From Planctomycetota bacterium (GTDB lineage Bacteria; Planctomycetota; Planctomycetia; Planctomycetales; Planctomycetaceae), in the NCBI GenBank assembly GCA_018242525.1, contig JAFEBS010000083.1, positions 1-54,758 of the forward strand: 54,758 nucleotides of DNA, given 5' to 3'. The notes under the pieces were generated by a model. That model was not told the origin of the DNA, searched no databases, and saw only the letters and a list, made by a program, of their open reading frames with translations. The translations under genes and the position numbers were made by a program. This document shows positions 41,878-49,931 of the stretch, piece after piece (positions within the stretch are counted from its first letter, which is position 1; each line of letters opens with the position of its first letter).

Positions 41878-42471
41878 TCATGTTGGCTTGCTCAGCGCCT
41901 GATGGCGGTGACAAGCGATCAGGTGGTCGTTGACCATTCCGACCGCCTGCATGAAGGCGTAGCAGATGGTGGTACCGACGAAGCGGAAGCCGCGGCGTTT
42001 CAGATCCTTGCTCATCGCGTCCGATTCGGGACTGCTGGCGGGGACATCGCTCATCGTCTTCCGGCGAGGTTGCAGCGGCCTGCTGTCGACAAAACCCCAG
42101 ATATACTCGTGAAAACTGCCAAATTCCTCTTGGACCGCGAGGAAGGCTCGCGCATTGTCGATGGTTGAACTGATTTTCAGCCGGTTTCGGACAATTCCCG
42201 CGTTTGCCAGTAATTCGGCCTGCTTGTCGTCGTCGTACTCCGCCACTTTGGCGGCATCGAACTGATCAAACGCATCCCGATAATTCTGTCGCTTTTTTAA
42301 GATCGTGGTCCAACTGAGCCCCGCCTGTGCCCCTTCCAGGATCAGGAATTCAAACAACAGCCGATCATCACTGACGGGAACTCCCCATTCCTGATCGTGG
42401 TATTCCATGGACAGCGGGTCTATGGCCCATGAGCAACGAATCACTTTTTCAGCCGGCTTTTTCTTCGCCAT
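41878..42471 (-). CDS. tag: DNA-3-methyladenine glycosylase I
   Basis: 197 residues, normal for Tag. The zinc ligands C13, H25, H183 and C187 (IRCSWA, MEYHDQEWG, NDHLIACHRH) match the C-H-H-C pattern of E. coli Tag. Motifs DDRLLFEFLILEGAQAGLSW, NRLKISSTIDNARAFL and the C-terminal RGFRFVGTTICYAFMQA are all present. The enzyme removes 3-methyladenine from alkylated DNA in the cytoplasm. The ATG at 42471 starts a Lys-rich head. It stands alone between repeat-rich spacers, with no ada/alkA neighbour. Confidence 0.95.
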   Translation of the reverse strand: MAKKKPAEKVIRCSWAIDPLSMEYHDQEWGVPVSDDRLLFEFLILEGAQAGLSWTTILKKRQNYRDAFDQFDAAKVAEYDDDKQAELLANAGIVRNRLKISSTIDNARAFLAVQEEFGSFHEYIWGFVDSRPLQPRRKTMSDVPASSPESDAMSKDLKRRGFRFVGTTICYAFMQAVGMVNDHLIACHRHQALSKPT

Positions 42472-42699
42472 TCAGATGTCCTGCGATCTGTGACTGTGAA
42501 CAGACAACCATCCGCATTTCTCGCTGGCAGCGTAGCAGCTTTTCCATGGGACATCAGTAGCTGTCAGGATTGACTTCGCGTGAAAAAGGTGGAATCTGGT
42601 GGCTGTCGCGGATTCGCCGCGCTTCTTGCCGCAGGCCAGCGCACGGGAATCGTTTTCCGCCGGATGGCCAACGGCGAGCCAATCTATCTGGAGAAACTG

Positions 42700-43425
42700 A
42701 TGATTCGCAACTTGTGCCTGTTCGCCCTGGTGTCCGTTTCACTGTCAGCGTTTGGAGCGGACGCGCCCCCGGAATCGTCGGATCTGAAACCGATTTTTAA
42801 TGGCAAAGACCTGACCGGTTGGGACGGCGATCCGCGCCTGTGGAGTGTCAGGGACGGCGTGATTCATGGTGAGACGACTGCCGAAAACCCGGCCAAGGGA
42901 AATACTTTTATCATCTGGAAGGACGGAACCACAAAAGATTTTGAATTGCGATTGTCGTTCCGCTGCAACGCGACCAATAACTCGGGGATCCAGTATCGAT
43001 CGCGTCACATTACGGAGAAGGTTGGAAACAACTGGGTCGTGCGCGGCTACCAGCACGAAATTCGCAATGAACTCAAGTTCCCGAACATTTCCGGATTCAT
43101 TTACGACGAAGGGGGCAAGCGGGGCCGGATCTGCATGGTGGGTGAGCAGGCCACCTGGGAGACGGATGGCAAGAAGATTGTGAAGTCGGACTTGATTGAT
43201 CAGGCGGGCTGGAACGAACTGTTCAAGCTGGACGAATGGAACGACGTCATCATCATCGGCCGGGGAAACCACATTCAGCACTACATGAACGGCAAGCTGA
43301 TCCTGGACTTCACCGACAATCATCCCGAACTGGCCTTGAAGGATGGAATCCTGGCGTTGCAATTGCACGCTGGCAGTCCGATGTGGGCCGAGTACAAGAA
43401 CATACGGATTCGCGAAATCAAATAG
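42700..43425 (+). CDS. secreted DUF1080 (3-keto-disaccharide hydrolase-like) protein
   Basis: 241 residues from the ATG at 42700, with GGAG 6-7 bases upstream; the frame extends 120 bp further upstream but without a signal. A signal peptide (MIRNLCLFALVSVSLSAFGA) precedes the domain. Family blocks include KPIFNGKDLTGWDG, LWSVRDGVIHG, NSGIQYRS and LQLHAGSPMWAEYKNIRIRE. DUF1080 domains are LamG-like and in one studied case hydrolyse 3-keto-disaccharides. They are hugely expanded in planctomycetes. It probably binds or cuts a glycan outside the cytoplasm. Confidence 0.9.
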   Translation: MIRNLCLFALVSVSLSAFGADAPPESSDLKPIFNGKDLTGWDGDPRLWSVRDGVIHGETTAENPAKGNTFIIWKDGTTKDFELRLSFRCNATNNSGIQYRSRHITEKVGNNWVVRGYQHEIRNELKFPNISGFIYDEGGKRGRICMVGEQATWETDGKKIVKSDLIDQAGWNELFKLDEWNDVIIIGRGNHIQHYMNGKLILDFTDNHPELALKDGILALQLHAGSPMWAEYKNIRIREIK

Positions 43426-43955
43426 TTCTCGGGTTTCAGGATGCCCACCACGCGGAATACGACCCGTATGCGTCCCGGTTGTTCCTGTCACGCCTGGCGT
43501 GTTTTGCCGCGGCATCCGTTTTTCGTGGGGACGCTGTTCGTTCCACAGGCACGTTCGCGACCGGGAGAACCTCATCCGCTGGTCAAAGCGTTTCTACAAG
43601 CGGTCTTGCATTACGGTGCGTTGAATCGGGATGAGTTCGAATACACCCGCGGCTAACGCCTTGCGGCTCATGAAGTTACCCGAAGTGTCAGCGATGGTAG
43701 GAAATAGTAGCGGTGCTTTTCGAGGACTCCCTCGCTGACGCTTCGGATTAAATGGCAAAAGTAAGTCCATGCAGGTTCGATCGGCAGAAATTGCCGACTC
43801 GCAAACCGCAGGCTCATTTCGTGAGTGGAATCAATACGCCAATCCGCATGATGATTGAAGCTCCGATTGACCCCCCCGCAGACCAGAACTAATGTTCGGT
43901 TCTCACTTCCCCTGCTTCCATTCGATCCATCATTTCCCTTGCGCGGAGCCGCGCT
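43426..43955. other. 530-bp spacer with possible degraded gene and repeats
   Basis: A 71-codon frame (43441-43656) has a coding-like end (HPLVKAFLQAVLHYGALNRDEF). It runs into a CCCGCGGCTAACGCC repeat at 43643-43676, so it may be the remnant of a gene truncated by that repeat. A GCGTCAGCGAG-family palindrome follows (43676-43751). The last 200 bp before the next gene hold no recognised feature. Confidence 0.4.
43676..43751. repeat. palindromic repeat, GCGTCAGCGAG family
   Basis: Arms TTACCCGAAGTGTCAGCGA (43676-43694) and about 43732-43751 are inverted, with a ~37-base loop. It is the third copy of the family in this window. Confidence 0.75.
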
Positions 43956-45182
43956 GTGCGCGCGTTCATCCCCTTTACCGTGGCTGGTCTCCTGGCGACT
44001 TTTGTCGGCCTGTCGATCGTCGCATCGACGGTTCGCTCTGCCGCCAATGACGACTTCGAGCCCAGTGAACGAATCATCCTGATGCAGACAGGACGAGTGC
44101 TCAAGGGAGTTGCCTCGCGGAATGCCGGTGGCTGGCTTGTGGAACAGGCGAACGGGCGCATTCAGGTGCCGCTCGACCAGGTCACATTGGTAGCCACCAG
44201 TCTGGCGGATGCCTACCGCAAGCAGCGTGATTCGATTGTGGAACCGACACCAGCGACCCACATGTCGCTGGCCCAGTGGTGTATCTCATATCGTTTGCAT
44301 GACGAGGCCCGCGACGAACTGAAAAAGTGTTTGAGGCTGGATCCGGATCATTCCGCCGCCCGCAAGTTGCTGTATCGCCTGGATGAATCCCTGGATCCGG
44401 CGACTGTGAAGAAACCGGCGCCGATCGACCGGAACAGCCTGCGTACCCCCGACGGATTCATGGTTCCCGACGCGGAATCGCTGGGTGGACTGTCCAGCGA
44501 AGCGGCCGTCACCTTCACTCAAAGAATCCAGCCATTACTGGTCAACAAGTGCGGCAACACATCCTGTCACGGCACCATCAAGTCCGGTGAACGGAGTGAA
44601 GGGTTTCACCTGACACCAGTTCGCATCGGGACCACGGCTCATCGGCTGTACACGGAACGCAATCTGGCAGAAGTGATGCGTTACATCGATTTGAAAGATC
44701 CTGGCCAAAGCCCGCTCATGATCCTTCCCCAGGGGACCCACGCGGGAACCGCGGGCGTTTTCCATGGAACGTCCGGCCATACCCAGATCAAGATGCTGCG
44801 CAGTTGGATCAAAACCGTCGCGGACGAAAAGCGGGCCGAGGAAGAGGAGTTCGCGGTTCGTCCGAGCATCGTGGCGAAGGCGCGCCAGGCGTTCGCAGAA
44901 GTTCAGGCGGCAAATCCCGAATGGCCCGAAGATAACCAGGAGAAGATTCCGCGCAAGCTGCCAGCCAATCCGGCAGCGACACCCCTCAGCGGCAACCCGC
45001 TGAAAGGACCAGGTGATTCCCAGCCGGAGTCCGCCGATCGCAACGTCCTGCAGGCCTCGGCCCGGCAGACCGACGACAGCCATGCCACATCAAAAGAGAC
45101 TTACCGCGACGACGAACACAGTACGGATCCGTTCGATCCCGACATTTTCAACCGACGTTTTCATTCCTCGCCCCGGCGATGA
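43956..45182 (+). CDS. secreted cytochrome-like protein with C-x4-C-H motif
   Basis: 408 residues from the GTG at 43956, with GCGGAG upstream. An N-terminal hydrophobic segment (about 5-24) acts as a signal or anchor. A small beta domain (35-85) and a TPR-like helical pair (100-145) follow. The C-terminal half resembles planctomycete cytochrome-c-like domains, with FTQRIQPLLVNKCG and SCHG giving C199-x4-C204-H205 instead of the usual C-x2-C-H. Further on lie DPGQSPLMILPQG and HTQIKMLRSWI. The longer spacing makes covalent haem uncertain. The last 80 residues are low complexity. A small lipoprotein gene follows closely. Confidence 0.75.
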   Translation: MRAFIPFTVAGLLATFVGLSIVASTVRSAANDDFEPSERIILMQTGRVLKGVASRNAGGWLVEQANGRIQVPLDQVTLVATSLADAYRKQRDSIVEPTPATHMSLAQWCISYRLHDEARDELKKCLRLDPDHSAARKLLYRLDESLDPATVKKPAPIDRNSLRTPDGFMVPDAESLGGLSSEAAVTFTQRIQPLLVNKCGNTSCHGTIKSGERSEGFHLTPVRIGTTAHRLYTERNLAEVMRYIDLKDPGQSPLMILPQGTHAGTAGVFHGTSGHTQIKMLRSWIKTVADEKRAEEEEFAVRPSIVAKARQAFAEVQAANPEWPEDNQEKIPRKLPANPAATPLSGNPLKGPGDSQPESADRNVLQASARQTDDSHATSKETYRDDEHSTDPFDPDIFNRRFHSSPRR

Positions 45183-45220
45183 AATCGGGCCTGCAGGGTC
45201 CGTGTCGAAGAAAGGATATC

Positions 45221-45433
45221 ATGCAAACCTCATCGAATCGGCAATCGTCGCTGGCCGGACTTGGCATCAAGTGGTTGTTGCTGAGCCTGGCATTTGTGTG
45301 GCTGGTGGGCTGCGTTGGACTGAACAGCAAGGCCAGGAAACAGGTCGACAAGTTCGCCGATCACAAGTTCTCCTGTGGCGAAGAAATGCCACCGGCCCGC
45401 ACGAGCGCCCCTGTCAGCGGCCCGCGCGGCTAG
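45221..45433 (+). CDS. small lipoprotein
   Basis: 70 residues from the ATG at 45221, with AAAGGA 5-6 bases upstream; a coupled ATG at 45179 that overlaps the previous stop is possible. The signal sequence ends in the lipobox LVGC, Cys near residue 31. A short polar tail follows, with one more Cys (FSCGEE). It is probably anchored to a membrane. The function is unknown, but it is likely co-transcribed with the cytochrome-like gene. Confidence 0.65.
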   Translation: MQTSSNRQSSLAGLGIKWLLLSLAFVWLVGCVGLNSKARKQVDKFADHKFSCGEEMPPARTSAPVSGPRG

Positions 45434-45625
45434 ATCGCATTGCATGAACCTGCTGTCCCGAGGCCCCGATCGTCTTTTCGCGCTCGATGCCACTCATCTG
45501 GGCCCTGATTGTGGGGACCGGCGACAAAGTCCTCGCTTGAATCCGCGCGTGATGTCTCGATCCCTCGCTGGCGCGCCGGGCTGGTGTTTCGAGGTGTCTG
45601 CTGCCCCAACCTTCTGCTACGCGAT

Positions 45626-46153
45626 TTAGTCATCGCCGTCGGGCTTTTCCAATTCATTGGCGACCTGCATTAGTTGGGAGGCCTGAGCCCGCAGGGCTTC
45701 GATTCGGTCGATGCCAGCGACTCGTGCCAATCCGTCAGTCCGCGCGTCCGCCTTGACAGCGGGTGGTGGTTTGCCGACGCCCCAGAGCTTGCGAATATCT
45801 CCCAGCAATCGGCGCGTCTCGGCCAGATGCCGGATGTCGCGTTTTTCGTCCCACAGCGTCAATGCTTCCAGGGCCGAGTTTTCCAGTGTTTCGGTTTGGC
45901 GGATGCGGAAGTTGTCGATGTCGAAGAGTTTTTCCTGCCTCTTCCAGGCAGCAACGCGACGAATGGCCACGCAGATCTGGTGGAAGTCCCTGTTGTGAGC
46001 GGCGGCAACGACAGCTACGGGACGATGTTTGGCCGCCCACTCGAAGTACCACAACCATTCCGCCGGTGTGGGATCGTAACTGGGTCCCGATGAAGTCGCA
46101 TTTCCTGAGGCGGGTGGCGAAGAAGTGTCTGGGGAGTCTATTGGAAGGACCAT
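45626..46153 (-). CDS. hypothetical protein of the csrA-led block
   Basis: 175 residues from the ATG at 46153; a TTG at 46225 is possible. A Ser/Pro-rich head is followed by EWLWYFEWAAKHRPVAVVAAAHNRDFHQICVAI, then a Lys/Glu-rich helical region (LFDIDNFRIRQTETLENSAL and DIRHLAETRRLLGDIRKLWG). It is acidic at the C-terminus. Its all-helical make-up and place at the end of a run of small genes recall phage DNA-packaging or tail-assembly accessory proteins, but I cannot assign a family. Last gene of the block, convergent with the lipoprotein gene. Confidence 0.6.
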   Translation of the reverse strand: MVLPIDSPDTSSPPASGNATSSGPSYDPTPAEWLWYFEWAAKHRPVAVVAAAHNRDFHQICVAIRRVAAWKRQEKLFDIDNFRIRQTETLENSALEALTLWDEKRDIRHLAETRRLLGDIRKLWGVGKPPPAVKADARTDGLARVAGIDRIEALRAQASQLMQVANELEKPDGDD

Positions 46154-46300
46154 TTTGGAAGTTTCCGGGCTTAGATTTCTGATGGTTTGCCTCCGCGGCA
46201 GTTGCTGACGATTCGTTGCGGTCAATTAAAATCGCGTCGGGGTCGGAACAGGACTGCCCCTGTACGTCCTCCCTTGAACGTGAATCGACGGCACTAATGG

Positions 46301-46357
46301 CAGCCACGCTCGCCGGAGCGCGGAGGGGCGGGCCGGCTTCGACGGCGAGCGTGGCTG
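46301..46357. repeat. 14-bp perfect inverted repeat
   Basis: CAGCCACGCTCGCC (46301-46314) and its complement (46344-46357) form a hairpin with a 29-base GC-rich loop. It lies in the 209-bp spacer before the last gene of the block. Confidence 0.75.
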
Positions 46358-46362
46358 CGCGA

Positions 46363-47373
46363 TCAGTTGGATGGGGAGGTCGCGACGGCCGATCGGGCGT
46401 TCTTGCGCTTCCAGTGGCCAATCAGCGCAGAGACCGAATTGGCATTGATCTGATGTCCCAGCTGCCGCAGTTCCAGGGCGATCTCATACGGCCGGCGTGT
46501 GCTGTCCGATTTGATGTACATCTCGATCACCAGGGCCTTTAAAGCCTGGCGGTCCGCGACCGTGGCGGCATCGAATTCATCGTCGTCGGTATCCGTTCCG
46601 AACGAGTCAATCGAACTCGGATGGTAGCTTGGTCCGTCGACCGGGGTGATTCCGATCGCGCGTGCCATTTCGAGCGCTTCCTCCCGGGAGACTCCCTTGG
46701 CCCGCTCAATCTGCTGAATATAGGCACCATCCCGCAATAATTCTTCGACCGTGGCTGGATCATCGTACTTTTTCGCCACCTCCTGCCAGTCGTAGGCCTG
46801 CAGTTTCAGACTCAAGTCCCGTCGGCGTCGCTGCAAGGTTTCCTCGTGCCACGGGGGGACCCAATCTTCGGGGATGACGGAGCCGGGTTGCCGTGCCTCC
46901 TGTTCGATCAACGCCGTATTCAGTGCGCCGTTCGATTGCAGGAATGGACCAACGCCCCGACGCCCATAGATGTGGCGGGCAATCTGCTCGTATGTGACCC
47001 CTTGAGACACCAATACGTGGACGGGTTCCAATTGTTCGGTCCGGGGAGCGTCGGCCTCGGCTCGAACAGTCGCGACGGCCTTGGAGGCAGCCCAGAAGCT
47101 GGGGCCGGGAGCACCGTTTTCGGGGCGGAACTTACCGAGGTCGCGCTGCTGGTACCCCAGCAGTTCCAATTCCAGTCGTGGGACCGCTACGACGGCCAGA
47201 TCCCGACAACAGTCGGGAACTTCGCCACTGTCGCAGACCAGGAGTGCGGATCGAATCGCCAGTCCCACATCTTCCGGGAGGATCGGTTCAGCGTGAGCGT
47301 CGTTCAGCCACCGTTGAATACGCCGCAGGATTTCATCCACGGCGCGCAGGATCTGTTGCACTCGATTTTCCAT
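46363..47373 (-). CDS. hypothetical protein with HTH-like segments
   Basis: 336 residues from the ATG at 47373, with AGAGGA 7 bases upstream. The N-terminal half is helical with a segment VTYEQIARHIYGRRG (about 130-145) that could be a helix-turn-helix. The middle is Lys/Arg-rich (LQRRRRDLSLKLQAYDW). The C-terminus has RRPYEIALELRQLGHQINANSV, again like a DNA-recognition helix pair. No known family is assigned. In context it may be a DNA-binding or packaging-type protein of a mobile block. Confidence 0.6.
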   Translation of the reverse strand: MENRVQQILRAVDEILRRIQRWLNDAHAEPILPEDVGLAIRSALLVCDSGEVPDCCRDLAVVAVPRLELELLGYQQRDLGKFRPENGAPGPSFWAASKAVATVRAEADAPRTEQLEPVHVLVSQGVTYEQIARHIYGRRGVGPFLQSNGALNTALIEQEARQPGSVIPEDWVPPWHEETLQRRRRDLSLKLQAYDWQEVAKKYDDPATVEELLRDGAYIQQIERAKGVSREEALEMARAIGITPVDGPSYHPSSIDSFGTDTDDDEFDAATVADRQALKALVIEMYIKSDSTRRPYEIALELRQLGHQINANSVSALIGHWKRKNARSAVATSPSN

Positions 47374-47427
47374 CGGTCGTTCCTCTGTTCTTATGGGATG
47401 CGGACTGGCAACCCGTGGTAAAAGGGG

Positions 47428-47607
47428 TCATTTCGTCTTTTCGTGAACCGACTGTTCGCCCATGATGCATTGACCATCGACGAACCGAAGCAACAAGGCA
47501 ATCTCGCCGTAGAACCGGTTTCGCCGTGCTTCTGTGATCCTGTCGGTCAGCCACTGTTGAGCGGCGGCGATCCGACGAGTCGACTTGACATCTGTGGATT
47601 CGTGCAT
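47428..47607 (-). CDS. small hypothetical protein
   Basis: 59 residues from the ATG at 47607, with GGAAGGAC close upstream. It is mostly one amphipathic helix (RRIAAAQQWLTDRITEARR) plus a short tail. The stop codon falls at the edge of a half-copy of the GGGTCTGACCC repeat (about 47411-47429). Nothing else is recognised. Confidence 0.5.
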   Translation of the reverse strand: MHESTDVKSTRRIAAAQQWLTDRITEARRNRFYGEIALLLRFVDGQCIMGEQSVHEKTK

Positions 47608-47653
47608 GGAGTCCTTCCATTTCCCGTCTGTAAACTCAGTTTGATATCGGGGC

Positions 47654-47953
47654 TCAGTCGACCTTGGCCCGGGTGGCACCTGCCGTGCGCCAGGCGATGA
47701 ATTCGTTGCGCTGTTCCTTCATTTCCGCCAGCAATTGCTCGATTTGCGCGTCAAACCGGGTTTGCATTTCCAGTCGCTCGGCCCGATGCGCTTCCAGCAA
47801 CTTCGGGATGACGGCCGTCGTGGTGTAGTACGCGTACCAGACGGCGAAGCCGAGTGATCCGACCGTCGATACCGCCGGCAACAACGTCGATGGGTCGAAG
47901 GACAATGGGGGTGGAATGGCGGAGTCAGTCGCCAGGATGAACAACCGCAGCAT
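47654..47953 (-). CDS. small membrane protein with coiled coil
   Basis: 99 residues. A hydrophobic helix (about 27-48, VSTVGSLGFAVWYAYYTTTAV) is followed by a charged coiled coil (LLEAHRAERLEMQTRFDAQIE). Its start lies inside the 3' end of the next small membrane gene upstream (29-bp overlap). The paired small membrane proteins resemble phage lysis-cassette or holin-like arrangements, which is a suggestion only. Confidence 0.6.
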   Translation of the reverse strand: MLRLFILATDSAIPPPLSFDPSTLLPAVSTVGSLGFAVWYAYYTTTAVIPKLLEAHRAERLEMQTRFDAQIEQLLAEMKEQRNEFIAWRTAGATRAKVD

Positions 47954-48101
47954 GATGTCGAGCCTCCAGGAATTGATGAGCCAGTTTGAGTCCCGCCCCC
48001 CAGACGATCAGGCACAGCACGACGATCCATCCCATCCGGCGGATGTCTCGAGCGAATCGTTCCTGATCATTCACCGAGGGGGGCGTGTTTTCAGTGGACA
48101 T
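47925..48101 (-). CDS. 58-residue membrane protein
   Basis: This short frame starts at ATG 48101 with GAGGTACC-type sequence upstream. It encodes a polar head (MSTENTPPSVNDQERFARD), one membrane helix (MGWIVVLCLIVWGAGLKLA) and a His-rich tail. It overlaps the following membrane-protein gene by 29 bp. The overlap, strand and hydrophobic profile favour a real gene despite its size. Confidence 0.5.
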   Translation of the reverse strand: MSTENTPPSVNDQERFARDIRRMGWIVVLCLIVWGAGLKLAHQFLEARHHAAVVHPGD

Positions 48102-48172
48102 GAGGTACCTCGTTTTTTCGACGTTGGTAGATATCCGTCTCCGGGCCTGAACCCGCCGACGATCTGCGTTGA

Positions 48173-48556
48173 TCAGTTGCGGCGTCGTTCCCAGGCCAGA
48201 TCCAGCAGCGTCTCTTCCGTCGCCTCGCGACGTGATTGCCGATCACGCTGGATTTCCAGGTTCATCGATTCCAGCAATCGATCCCGTTGCAGGTTCAGCC
48301 GGGCGTGAAACCATTGCCAGATTTGTGGTCGTTCCGCCTCAGTGAAATCATGGATGAACAGCGGATTCCCACGCAGGTCGGCCGTGACCACGCCCTGCGG
48401 TTCAATCCCGCGAAGCAAGGTCTCCCCGTAGCACACCTGGTACGCCAGGTCGAAGATGAACTTGCTGGGGAATTCCGAATCGTCTGCCGTATACCACCAT
48501 TCACAACGATGGCAACGAGCCAGCACGGAGGGGTTGAGGGTTCGGTCATAGTCCAT
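48173..48556 (-). CDS. hypothetical protein
   Basis: 127 residues. The N-terminus has a Cys pair and aromatic cluster (ARCHRCEWWYTADD), possibly a zinc-binding knuckle. EFPSKFIFDLAYQVCYGE follows, and the rest is a highly charged helix (RDRLLESMNLEIQRDRQSRRE). No family is recognised. The start lies 8 bp after a tiny frame coupled to csrA, so it is likely in the same transcript. Confidence 0.6.
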   Translation of the reverse strand: MDYDRTLNPSVLARCHRCEWWYTADDSEFPSKFIFDLAYQVCYGETLLRGIEPQGVVTADLRGNPLFIHDFTEAERPQIWQWFHARLNLQRDRLLESMNLEIQRDRQSRREATEETLLDLAWERRRN

Positions 48557-48564
48557 GACGAGTC

Positions 48565-48642
48565 TCAGTGGAATTCGAGGGTGATGGTTGCGCCGGGTTC
48601 AATTTCCGCCAGGGGGAGTTTGATGGAGCCCTCGTGGATCAC
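48565..48642 (-). CDS. possible 25-residue peptide coupled to csrA
   Basis: A GTG start overlaps the csrA stop by 4 bp (GTGA) and reads MIHEGSIKLPLAEIEPGATI plus five residues to a TGA at 48565. The next gene starts 8 bp later. The classical overlap suggests translational coupling. The peptide has no recognised function, and a chance frame cannot be excluded. Confidence 0.25.
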   Translation of the reverse strand: MIHEGSIKLPLAEIEPGATITLEFH

Positions 48643-48848
48643 TCCGACGCTGGCAGCGTCGGCAACGGAGCCGGTAACGGAATGTGCTCGCGCGGCGGAC
48701 ATTCGGCACGTCGAATCCGAATGTCGCGCGGCGCGATGAATCCCAATCGAATCCGACCGTCACGCAAGCCACAGAATCTGACTGTGACCTGCCTGCCGCC
48801 GAATTGGATCAGGACGTCTTCGCCTCGTGATCGGGTCAGGACCAGCAT
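48639..48848 (-). CDS. csrA: CsrA-family post-transcriptional regulator
   Basis: 69 residues from the ATG at 48848, with GGAAGAG upstream. MLVLTRSRGEDVLI and the block VRFCGLRDGRIRLGFIAPRDIRIRRAE match the five-strand CsrA fold, including the first-strand R6 and the VR/AP region that bind GGA motifs in mRNA. The last ~20 residues are a Pro-rich tail not typical of CsrA. It heads a minus-strand run of small unknown genes. CsrA homologues on mobile elements are known, so it may serve this block rather than central carbon control. Confidence 0.85.
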   Translation of the reverse strand: MLVLTRSRGEDVLIQFGGRQVTVRFCGLRDGRIRLGFIAPRDIRIRRAECPPREHIPLPAPLPTLPASE

Positions 48849-49331
48849 GGGAATCTCTTCCGGATTGGAATGATGGACGATCAGCCGTACCAAAGTCGGC
48901 TGAGGGTTTCAGAAGACAAAGTCCGACGACGAGCAGGTTGCCCAGCCGGGGCAGTCGTTTTGAGGAGGCCTGTGTCTGATCGCAGCGTGTGGAGTTTCCG
49001 AGAGGTTTCTGCCGAGCCGCGAATCGCCGGGAACGATCCTTCGTCCCGCGACTTCCGTCGGAAGCGATTCGCGATGCAGCATTCCATGGTGCATCGACTC
49101 GGCAGAAACCGTCCTGGAAAGGCGTGTTGACCAGCGGATTCAAACGAGCTGTTTGACGCCGTTGATGGGGGCGATTTTACCGACAGTCGCGATGGATGCA
49201 ACAGAAAAATAATTGTCCGCAACATAAAAACAGCATAAAGAGTGTGCGCCGCAGGCGGCAACGCGTTGTTGATGTTAGAGTTAGCTGCGTAGAAAAAACT
49301 TTCAGTAATTTTCCTGTGCGGAGAGATTTCT
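48849..49331. other. 483-bp divergent spacer between csrA and AT-hook genes
   Basis: No gene is supported. It holds the branched palindromic structure at 49004-49110. It also has an AT-rich stretch at about 49195-49235 with TTGTCC...CATAAAG-like elements that may be the promoter of the AT-hook gene. A small GCCGCAGGCGGC hairpin lies near 49249. Confidence 0.55.
49004..49110. ncRNA. candidate structured RNA or cruciform site with branched fold
   Basis: Outer stem: GGTTTCTGCCGAG (49004-49016) pairs perfectly with 49098-49110. Inside, CGCGAATCGC (49018-49027) pairs with 49064-49073. That second stem encloses two hairpins: 49028-49036/49041-49048 (8 bp, one bulged A) and CTTCC-GTC-GGAAG at 49052-49064. 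A third hairpin is GATGCA (49073-49078) with TGCATC (49090-49095). Almost every base can pair in a nested multi-branch fold. Whether it acts as RNA, as a mobile repeat or as a recombination site is unknown. Confidence 0.5.
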
Positions 49332-49694
49332 GTGCCGCGACCACGCACTGTCATTACCGTCGCCGCCCTGGAGGATACGGCGGAAAAGCTGCTGGACGTC
49401 GGACGTCAATTGACGGAAGTCGCCCTGAAGCTGAAACAGGCCTCCATGACGGAAGCCCTCCTCCCCTGGACCAACGCTCATTGGCGATCGGTCGATAAAC
49501 TGGTTGAGGCCGGACTGCCGCTGTTGTCGGCGACCTTGACCGAAATCAACGCCTTCAAATCCGGCCGCAAGTCGACGGCGGCCTTGGAGCAGGAGCGGTC
49601 CCTGCGAGACTACGCCCGCCGCAAACAACGCGACGCGGCAGACACGGCGGCTGCCCCGAAGCGCCCTCGAGGTCGCCCCAGAAAATCCTCGTAG
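49332..49694 (+). CDS. small protein with C-terminal AT-hook
   Basis: 120 residues from the GTG at 49332, with GGAGAG 6-7 bases upstream. A helical body (about 10-75, LEDTAEKLLDVGRQLTEVALKL) is followed by a charged linker (LEQERSLRDYARRKQR). The basic end is KRPRGRPRKSS, containing the GRP core of an AT-hook that binds the minor groove of AT-rich DNA. It may be a nucleoid-type or regulatory protein. It is divergent from csrA across the structured spacer. Confidence 0.65.
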   Translation: MPRPRTVITVAALEDTAEKLLDVGRQLTEVALKLKQASMTEALLPWTNAHWRSVDKLVEAGLPLLSATLTEINAFKSGRKSTAALEQERSLRDYARRKQRDAADTAAAPKRPRGRPRKSS

Positions 49695-49931
49695 GTGGCT
49701 TTTCAATTGCTCTCTTCTTGCTTCAAAAACTGATCCCAGACCGGGCCCAAGAAATCCTGAGCCCGTCGATCGATCGCAGTCGCCTGATGGAAGTCTGCGT
49801 GTTTCTGGAGATCTGTACGGGGGGTGTTTCACCGTCAGCATGCATGCTGGCCGGTCGGCCGATGTTCGAGTGTCGGCCAACGCGAACCACCATGAACCCT
49901 GCTACCCGACTCCGAATTCCAAGGCGACTTG

